A stretch of 64,000 bases of DNA, from assembly GCA_963210315.1 (NCBI GenBank), contig OY723286.1, forward strand, positions 930,001-994,000, read 5' to 3'. This stretch comes from Rhynchopus euleeides. Taxonomy: Eukaryota; Euglenozoa; Diplonemea; Diplonemida; Diplonemidae. Within the stretch, counting starts at the first letter, position 1. Each line of letters begins with the position of its first letter. This document shows, in pieces, positions 57,375-64,000 of the stretch. Under the pieces are notes generated by a model. The model saw only the letters and a program-made list of their open reading frames with translations. It had not been told where the DNA came from and searched no databases. A program made the position numbers and the translations under genes.

Positions 57375-59049
57375 TTTGTCCGGCACAGTGTGTGCGTCCG
57401 TGTGTGTGTATATCGTATTCCTTGCTGTCTGTGTCTGACGTCTTGTTCTGCAGCTGTGAGACGTCGTATGATGCTGATTGCCCTCCGATGCCATCAGCTG
57501 CTTTGGAGTCACGAGGGTATTGTGGCTCCCTTCGGAGGTTGTTGTTGCAGTGCATGTACTGCTTTTGTGTTTGTAGTTTGCCGGATCAGAAAGTCAGGAG
57601 AAGCGAATCGCGCGGCGCCCCAGCCCCAGACCCCAGCCCCTGCCACTTGCCACTTGTGTGCTGCCTTCGTGTGTGCGCCTGTGCCTCCCTGTTCTGCATT
57701 TGGTTGCCCTCGCGGGTATCACGATACAGAGCAGTCCACCCCCTCCCCCCCCCAAAAATCGTTCGCATCATCTTGGCGCCCATTCCTTCCACTTTCTGTG
57801 GATGTGTTTGGTATTTCCGAACGGAATTTTCCAGCGTCAAGACTGATACCTCGCCGTTTTCGAGTCAGTCACTTCCACCGCCGCTGCGATTTGCGTACCG
57901 GTAGTTGTGCAGAAATGCTAACATTTAATTTGCTCTGTGGAACCTGGACTGCACCTTCTGGGATGTGAGTCTGTAGATAGTTGGACAGTTGCAGTACCCA
58001 TCTGTTAGAAAGCTGAAAGGAACCTTGTCGGGCGATCAAGGACGACTGAGGGTTCAGTTTGAGTTTAATGTGGTCCAAGGGTACAACAGACATCACTGCT
58101 TGCAGATCCCTCTTGCTTGTCCCTCTGGTAACTTCCAACGGCTCAAACTCCTCGACTTCCTTGGGTGGGCATTTGCCATACCTGACGTAAAACAGTGATG
58201 CTTCGTGCTAGTGGTGAACCTGACGTTAGTAAAGGAAGGGTGCTGCGGCTGTCCACGAGGGGCTCTGATGCCTCCTCACGGTGCCTGGTTGGTCGGTTCA
58301 GGTGAAACAGAGCAAATTTAGTGTTAGGGGGATGCCTCTGGTCAAGGCCTTTTCACAAAAATTGACCCACGGCGCCGAGTTGGGCCGTTGGTTCCTGGTT
58401 GTAGCTCGGTCTACGCCAGGTTCCACACCCCGTCATCGCAAAACGTACGCATACACAGAGGCAAAACACAACAGCCTCTGTGGTACGGGAGCATGGCGGG
58501 AGGAAATTTTGCCTTTTGGTCAAATAGGCACCCTTTTGTAATCACTTGACCCGCAGGGTGGCTGAGTCTTATCAGACAGGCCGACCTACATGTTGATCAG
58601 TGGAACCACACAACCTGTTCAACCTGCCCCCGGGGTGGCTGAGTCCACCCCTGCCGTAGCGTAAGATAAGCCTACGTCGACCCTCGTCGTCCTCTTCGTC
58701 GTCCTAGGACTGTGGAGTTCAGCAACCAGGAGGATGCGGAACTGCTGTGAGCTGCACACTCTCTTGACACACCTGCACGTATCTGCGTTACACTCGTGGT
58801 AACCCCGAACCCTGTATTTATACAGGAGACTTCCATCTGGGACAGTTTCTGTTCCAGATGAGCTTTGACAGTGGTGGCCATCTTTGCTATGGAGCCATCG
58901 TCATTGCTATCGTCGTCACTCGGACCCATGAGCAGTGGATACAATTGGTGTGGAAGGAGAGGGTGCGGTTCTGGATCAGCAGGTCTGAATCTGAAACTGG
59001 GGACTGAAAGCCATAGGTCTGAGATGACCTCGGTCCAAGCGACCTGAGA
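57375..59049. other. Non-coding 3' part of the hAT-like element
   Basis: About 1.7 kb between the transposase stop and the right array, clearly less GC-rich than the host genes. A phrase GGGTGGCTGAGTC occurs twice (about 58556 and 58635). A 90-codon minus-strand frame (58944-58672) has an Asp-rich start but no recognised motif. Confidence 0.55.
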
Positions 59050-59195
59050 CTGAGAACCCCCGGGATTCCCGGCCGGACCCCGGCCGGACCCGGCCGGGAT
59101 TTCCCCGGGATCCCGGCCGGGATTTCAAAATCCCGGTCCCGGGCCCGGAATTTCCGGGCCCGGCCGGGGTTTCCCGGGATCCTGCCGGGGGGCAA
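59050..59195. repeat. Right subterminal palindrome array
   Basis: Counterpart of 54391-54545, with CCCGGCCGGGATTTCCCCGG and GGAATTTCCGGGCCCGG type units. Confidence 0.85.
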
Positions 59196-59974
59196 ACCGT
59201 GTGTGTGTGTGTGAGAGTGCTGATGTCCCACACACGGATGCTCTTGTCCGCTGACCCGCTGAAGGTCCTCGTGCGCGACACAGCACTGCTGTACAGACCC
59301 CTGACATGACCCAGCACTGCAGCGCTCGGTGTCCCTTTCAAGTCCCACACACTCAATCTGCCTTTGGATTCGGACACCAGACATCCGCAGCGTGTCCACG
59401 CTACGCTGCACGCGCTGATATTGCGCACGCTGGTGCTGTTTTGGTTCAGCATGCACACCTGTTCCCACGTTGATGTTAGCCACACACAGATGGTGCCGTC
59501 ATTAGAGCACGCCAACCACCTCCCACAGACAGAGAACGCAGTGCAAAGAACCTCCATGTCGCCGTGTGTGAAGTCCGCCACCACAGTAGCGGTGGTGGTG
59601 TCAAGCACAGTAATGTGTCCGTTGGAATATCCAGCTGCACACAACTTCCCACACCTCGACAGTGTGATGCGCGATACGTTACCGCCATGCTCAGATGAGT
59701 AGACTGCGGGCGCCTCGACGTTGGGCCAGCGGGGGACGAGCTGGACAGCACCCCCTTCCTCCAGACCCGTGTCGGCAACGAGCTGTGCATCGTCCAGCTC
59801 CTCCTCACACCCTTCGATGTGTGCCGCCACGCATGCAGCCTCACGGGCGACGTTGAGAGAACCCGTGAACATATTGTCCAGCGCATCCGCCTTCAGCCCA
59901 ACCACAGTCCCACCTTCCGGAACACCGACGACACAGCTGTCCCCGGTACCGGTGTGACGGACACACACCTCCAT

Positions 59975-62255
59975 GCTAGATTAGGTTTTGTGTCTCTCTT
60001 CACCTTGCACGCAAAACCAACCTGCAAGCCTTCCTCGAGGGTGTGGCAGTGTGCAGTGTGTGTGTGTGTAGCACGCATTGCAGGAGGATCGGGAATTTGC
60101 TAGAAATACTGGGCCAACACCGGCCTCAGGTGTGCATTTGCAACGGTGGGAGAGAGGCTTCGTGAGGGAGGTGGAGGGACGGGGGCGTTGTGAAGCAGCC
60201 TGCAGAGACGGCACCGCGTCAATCATTTGCTTTCTTCTCATGTGGCATCTGTTGTGATGGGCAGAACACGCAACCCCACCCATACACGTCCCCACCCAAC
60301 CCCCTCCCTGATTTGGCATGGAGAAATCGACGCACTGCGCCCACCCCAGGCCGACCTCTCCGCACCTGCCACGCAGCAGCTGCGACGAAGACATGCAGTC
60401 CACACAGGAACTACATCCCCCACCACCCGGGCAGCAACAGAAGAAGGCAACGCAGGTGCAAATGTCACATGTCAAGACACACAAGGTTCCGAGACATTGC
60501 AACAAGGCTTGACAACACAACATCATTTCAGGGGTGATGGCAGGCACCACATGACCAAAAATGACCCCATCACGATCTGTGCGTGCTTCAAACATGCAAA
60601 ATGGGCCGGGGAGGCGGGTTTCCGCCCGCCCAACACACCCCCCCCCCCCCCCGAGAAGAAAAGCTGTGAAAAACGGCATACTCGCCCCTTTCCATACTAA
60701 GCCACTCTACAACAACAGACTACACCTGTTCCCGACACGTGGACACACGTGTGTAACAAAAAGCCTGGGAAGATCCGCATTTCTATGTCTTGGGCTTGCC
60801 CGGGTGTGGGGAGAGCGAGCGGGAGGTCGAAGGGGCTGGACACAATCTATCGGTGTGTGCTGCTGTGGGGCGTGGGGGGGGAGGTGGCAGTCAAAGCCGA
60901 GAAAAGGTAAATCGCGGTGGTTTTTTTCCTGTTCTGTTTTCTTTTTGGGGCCGACAATCACAGGCACTGCGAGAGCTAGGCTACTGCACAGACCCGTCCT
61001 GTCCCATTTGACGCCGCGGGGTGGGGGGTGGGGCAGCGTTCAGCATACTCAGTGGTATAGGCGAGGTAGGACCAAAAGATTGCTTTGCCCCCATCCCCTC
61101 TCTTCCCCTCCACTCCGAGATATAGAAGGCTCTTGCGCTCGGGGGGGGCAGGGCATACGGCACAGCCCTTCGGATCACAGAAGGTGAAGACACCCAGTGA
61201 GATCCCTGGGTGTGGGTGTGGGGGGGGGGGGGGGGGGGGAGTGATGCGAAACGGCGTACGACGTGCAGGGAGTTAGTGAAAGCTAGGATAAACATCACGC
61301 GCGTGGGGCACAGGGGGGGGGGGGGGGATGGGGGAAAGCCTGCCACGGGAGGGAGTAGGGCAAAGGGTAGAAGCGGCAAGAGGAAGGCCACCAGAGTAGC
61401 AGGCAGGGCGTGAGGGCAGCAACAGCCACCAGGGGGAGCGGGGGGAACGGGCTCTATGCACAGCAAAACGACCTACGGGGGTGGGTGGGTGGGGGGGCTT
61501 TCGCCCTGTGTGCCAAACTGTCTCGGATTTGCAGCCTATATTGTGAGGCGGCTCCCTGTTCTGCACTGTAGAGCAAAGGCCCACCCATGAGGTATATCCC
61601 AAGGGGGGGGCTTCCACAGCTTGGCACAAGAGCGAAGCGAGGAAATCCTCGGCTTGGGAGAGGCGTGTTGGAGGCTAACAGAGGTAAAAAAACCCCCCCC
61701 CCCTCTCTCTTGCCCTGATCCTCCAACAGTACAACCACTCTGCCCTGCTGTCATGCAGCTTCGGTTTCAGGCTTCTGGCCCAGTTTGCTGAGTGGCAGTG
61801 ACGCGCACAGTGCAATCCACAACGCCCGACACCCCGATATGATCGTTGCCTGTTAGGGGAATGGGGGGGAGGGGGGTGGGTGGGGCGGGGATGTGGTGCG
61901 ATCGAATGAAGGTGGCTGCCTTAAACACCGCCAAACCACCACCAAATAGGCGGCAAACTGACACGGCGTTGGAAACACTGAGTGAGAGCCTGGCAAAATG
62001 ACAAAGGGGATGGATGCGGGTGTGGATGTGGGGCATACCCGGTGTCTCGCGTAGGGGTTCTTGATGCCTCTAAAACTCTCCCGCTGTGTGTGCTCAGTGG
62101 AGATCAGGCTGTTGGGGGGGGGGGGAGGTAGGTGTGGGTTGTGTCTGGCGATCAGGATGTCGGGAGGGGTCCTTCGAGGCGGGGGGACTTTCACCCCCCC
62201 CCCCACACACACACACACAGGGGGAGAGAGGGTCACACAAGTGGGTTTTTTAAAA
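59975..62255. other. Intergenic with many G and C homopolymer runs
   Basis: About 2.3 kb with no supported gene. Runs of more than ten G or C lie near 60643, 61219, 61314 and 62117, with further runs near 61600, 61693 and 62198. The last few hundred bases may be the leader of LINE-C. Confidence 0.5.
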
Positions 62256-63677
62256 ATGTCAGGCCAGGCCGCCAACCTCCCCGGGGTCTCCCCTGGTAAC
62301 GGCACCACCTGTCAAGGTGCCGGCCAATCGGCGCAGACGGCCTCCCCACCCCCCCTCTACAACATCACGCTTTCACGCGTATACCGCCTCGGGCCAGTGC
62401 CAGACGGGTTCCGGAGGCTGCAGCTGGACAGCCTCCTCCAGATGATGGGCTGGTCGGCGGAGGTAGGTCCCCTTCGCAAGGGGGTCTACACCCTCCACGC
62501 CGCTGAGCCCCCCGCCTCCGCTGTGGTCGACGTGAACGGCCAGCAGCTGCGCATCGTCGATGTGCTGGTGGAGGCGGCGGAGCTGGAGAAGAAGGAGGCG
62601 GACGCCAAGCAGCGCGAGGAGCGCAACCTGCTGGGCCGCCTGGCGAGGCTCCGGGACGGCCTCGCCAAGGACACCGCCGCACTGCAGGCGGGTAAACCGG
62701 GTGGCAAGCAGGGCGCCAGCAGGGGCGGGGGCGCCAGGGCCGGGGGGGCCATCGCCATGCGGATCCTGGCGAAGCGCCAGGAGATCGCCGCGGCGGAGGA
62801 GCAGCTGGCGGCGCTGCGCCCGAAGGCCACCCTGCGCCAGCCCGAGGTGGACGTCGAGATGGACGCCGGGCCGAAAACCCCTCTAGCGGAGGGGTCTGGC
62901 GCTGTGGGAGGGTCCGTGGACCTCCGGCAGCTCGCGGAGGCGTGCGCGGAGTCGGCGGCGACGAGGGTGGAGGAGCGCCTCCGTGCGTGGGAGGAGGAGC
63001 GCCGCAGCCAGCAGCCCCCGCCCGCACCTGAGCAGCCGCAAGGTGTACAGGACGCCGTGTCCGCCCTGATGGCCGGTGTAAAGGATTTGGCACGGGAAGT
63101 GGGGGCCATGCGCCTCCAGCAGCAGGAGGCGCACGCTGCCCTGGAGCGCCAGGTAACGGGTGAGGTTGCGGGGCTACGGCAGGAGGTTGAGGGGGAGGTC
63201 GCGGCGCAGGCCCAGCGCCAGCGGCAGACGGACGAGGAGGTGGCGGCCGTAGCGCGCGGGAACGCAGACCTGCAGCAGCAGGTGGAGGAGGCGGGGCGTG
63301 CGACCCGTGAGTGCACGGACAGCGTGGATAAGATCCACGCCAACCTCGCGGCAGCGGGCGCCATGATGGGTGCAGAGGTGCGGGCGCTGCGGGAAGGCGG
63401 CTCGACGATGTACGCCAAGCTGTCAGAGAGAATCGACGGCCTGGAGGAGAGCCTCAGAGGGGTGTGGAAGGAATGCCGCCCACCCAGCCCGGACCCGGTG
63501 GGGGCGCGCCAGGAGGCGAAGGCGGCGGAGCATCGGCGGCAGCGCTGTGACCCCAGGGCCGGCTCCCCCCGCCCCCAACGCCAGTCCACCCTCGACGAGT
63601 TTCGAAACCGTCGGGGGGGCAGCGAGGGCAGCGCTGAGGGGAAGGGGCGGAACAGGGACAGGCGCAGGAACAAGTGA
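62256..63677 (+). CDS. LINE-C ORF1: GW domain and long coiled coil
   Basis: 473 residues from ATG 62256 (MSGQAANLPGVSPGNG); the frame is open 65 codons further upstream, mostly through G-run sequence. Residues ~35-105 hold FRRLQLDSLLQMMGWSAEVG, then RKGVYTLHAAEPP, resembling the GW...G.W.V.AAEDPP domain of LINE-B ORF1. From ~105 to ~420 the protein is Glu/Ala/Gln/Arg-rich with heptads (ADLQQQVEEAGRATRECTDS), interrupted by a Gly-Ala hinge. Near the C-terminus QSTLDEF resembles a PCNA-interacting (PIP) box but has only one aromatic residue; a basic tail ends the protein. No OTU domain is seen here, unlike LINE-B ORF1. Probably an RNA-binding, oligomerising partner of ORF2. Confidence 0.75.
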   Translation: MSGQAANLPGVSPGNGTTCQGAGQSAQTASPPPLYNITLSRVYRLGPVPDGFRRLQLDSLLQMMGWSAEVGPLRKGVYTLHAAEPPASAVVDVNGQQLRIVDVLVEAAELEKKEADAKQREERNLLGRLARLRDGLAKDTAALQAGKPGGKQGASRGGGARAGGAIAMRILAKRQEIAAAEEQLAALRPKATLRQPEVDVEMDAGPKTPLAEGSGAVGGSVDLRQLAEACAESAATRVEERLRAWEEERRSQQPPPAPEQPQGVQDAVSALMAGVKDLAREVGAMRLQQQEAHAALERQVTGEVAGLRQEVEGEVAAQAQRQRQTDEEVAAVARGNADLQQQVEEAGRATRECTDSVDKIHANLAAAGAMMGAEVRALREGGSTMYAKLSERIDGLEESLRGVWKECRPPSPDPVGARQEAKAAEHRRQRCDPRAGSPRPQRQSTLDEFRNRRGGSEGSAEGKGRNRDRRRNK

Positions 63678-63820
63678 TCAACCCTGTGCCCCACTCCCCC
63701 CCCCCCTGTAGATGTGTTAGATTTTTAGATTATAGATACCGAACCTGCTGGGGCGTAGGAGAGCGCCACCTTCGCGGGGGGGGACAGGAGTACTCCCCTT
63801 CCACGATCCAGCAAGACGAA

Positions 63821-64000
63821 ATGTGGCTGGACCAGGCAGCACGGTCCCTGCTTGCCATCCGGCGACGGGTCCAGAAGGACGGCAACTGCCAGTACGCGGG
63901 GCTGGCGTCGCAGTGCCGAGGATGGACTGCGCCGGCGCTGCGCCAGGCGGTAGTTGAGGCCCTACTGCTGGACGACGCGCGCAGGGCAGCCTACGCCCCG
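63821..64000 (+). CDS. LINE-C ORF2 start with OTU cysteine-protease motif (partial)
   Basis: From ATG 63821 the frame reads MWLDQAARSLLAIRRRVQKD then GNCQYAGLASQCRGWT and runs off the window. DGNCQ followed by a helix, with the same Q-x-A-x-x-A/S-x-Q-C wording as LINE-B ORF2 (DGNCQFAAVALQC), marks the catalytic Cys of an OTU domain. The frame is open upstream to before the ORF1 stop, so the real start may be earlier or reached by re-initiation. The His of the domain lies outside the window. Confidence 0.75.
   Translation, partial: MWLDQAARSLLAIRRRVQKDGNCQYAGLASQCRGWTAPALRQAVVEALLLDDARRAAYAP

Larger units (their letters stand above)
54388..59201 (+). mobile_element. hAT-like DNA transposon, about 4.8 kb
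   Basis: The two ends are inverted: CACGGTTTGCCCCCCGG at the left and its complement, ending CAAACCGTG, at the right; the match continues imperfectly (GGATCCCGGG). Flanking repeat is TGTGTG within a TG run, so 6-8 bp. The body carries a single transposase frame (54786-57374) and ~1.7 kb of non-coding sequence. The ends are packed with CCCGGG/CCGG palindromes. Intact frame and recognisable ends suggest a recent insertion. Confidence 0.82.
53967..59974 (-). pseudogene. WD40-repeat protein gene, split by a hAT-like transposon
   Basis: The 5' part runs 59974 to about 59202 and the 3' part from about 54381 to the stop at 53967. ATG 59974 starts MEVCVRHTGTGDSCVVGVPE. Residues ~1-80 look ubiquitin-like, with ELDDAQLVADTGLEEGGAVQ. 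WD40 blades follow: GNVSRITLSRCGKLCAAGYS, FTHGDMEVLCTAFSVCGRWL, RTFSGSADKSIRVWD, and, across the insertion, LHGHTRGVTGLDLTKDEQHL and SCSFDETLKVW. Counting one 6-bp TGTGTG repeat, the host parts sum to 396 codons in one frame. The element sits in a CA-repeat codon run between two blades. WD40 proteins are scaffolds; the partner is unknown. With the insertion the protein would end in element sequence. Confidence 0.82.
62256..64000 (+). mobile_element. LINE-C: non-LTR element with OTU-type ORF2, cut by window edge
   Basis: Plus-strand ORF1 (62256-63677) is followed at once by an open frame whose start carries the OTU signature KDGNCQYAGLASQC. The order ORF1 with coiled coil, then ORF2 opening with OTU, is that of LINE-B. 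The 5' limit and target repeat cannot be placed because the right end is outside the window. Confidence 0.78.

Noticed and set aside
62061-62255. N-terminal extension of LINE-C ORF1
   Set aside because: The 65 codons run through long G and C runs and give low-complexity Gly and Pro/Thr/His sequence; ATG 62256 is a better start.

Overview
The window is nuclear DNA of a GC-rich microbial eukaryote. There are no bacterial operons, ribosome-binding sites or CRISPR arrays. The sequence carries spaced single genes for secreted proteins, APE/RT/RNase H LINEs and a hAT-like transposon. Every host gene I can support is read from the minus strand over about 60 kb, and most are uninterrupted frames. One-strand, nearly intronless gene order is typical of Euglenozoa, so a free-living diplonemid-like protist is my best guess. 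This is inference only: no spliced-leader gene or rRNA lies in the window. The enzyme set (chitin/cellulose-type LPMO, astacin, papain-type protease, CAP protein, secreted peroxidase, many Cys-rich proteins) suits a cell that digests external polymers. || Layout, left to right: a Cys-rich secreted protein cut by the edge (1-519); a beta-helix-like secreted protein (1.2-1.9 kb); a small double-CC-domain protein (3.5-3.9 kb); a secreted class I peroxidase split by a 5'-truncated LINE (4.7-10.2 kb); a membrane protein (12.2-12.9 kb); an E2-like/PDZ-like/cold-shock-like protein (13.7-16.0 kb); a seven-repeat pacifastin-like protein (17.6-18.8 kb); a DJ-1/Hsp31-type protein (19.5-20.2 kb); a CAP/LamG-like protein (21.2-23.4 kb); two almost identical Cys-rich genes (24.4-25.1 and 30.4-31.1 kb) around an LPMO (26.0-27.3 kb) and an unknown glycoprotein (28.1-29.4 kb). 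|| The centre (32.8-42.3 kb) is an astacin gene split inside its zinc-site codons by an 8.0-kb LINE that looks complete. Then come a second DJ-1 gene with a new N-terminus (42.9-43.7 kb), a small helical protein (44.4-44.7 kb), a second peroxidase with a frameshift (45.6-46.8 kb), a carnitine-acyltransferase-like protein lacking the catalytic His (47.7-49.4 kb), a cathepsin-Z-like fragment (50.4-50.7 kb), a second CAP/LamG gene (51.5-53.7 kb), and a WD40 gene (54.0-60.0 kb) split by a 4.8-kb hAT-like transposon. The right end holds a G-tract-rich non-coding stretch and a third LINE on the plus strand that runs off the window. || Two themes stand out. First, the LINE lineage: the complete copy carries two separate OTU-type cysteine protease domains, one in each ORF; the third element also opens its ORF2 with an OTU motif; and both bounded insertions have exact 20-bp target duplications and no poly(A) tail. 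Second, the region has grown by dispersed duplication. Peroxidase, DJ-1, CAP/LamG and Cys-rich genes each occur twice, and short upstream and downstream modules are shared in mixed combinations between unrelated secreted-protein genes. Several host genes also carry frameshifts in G/C homopolymer tracts, which may be real decay or residual sequencing error.
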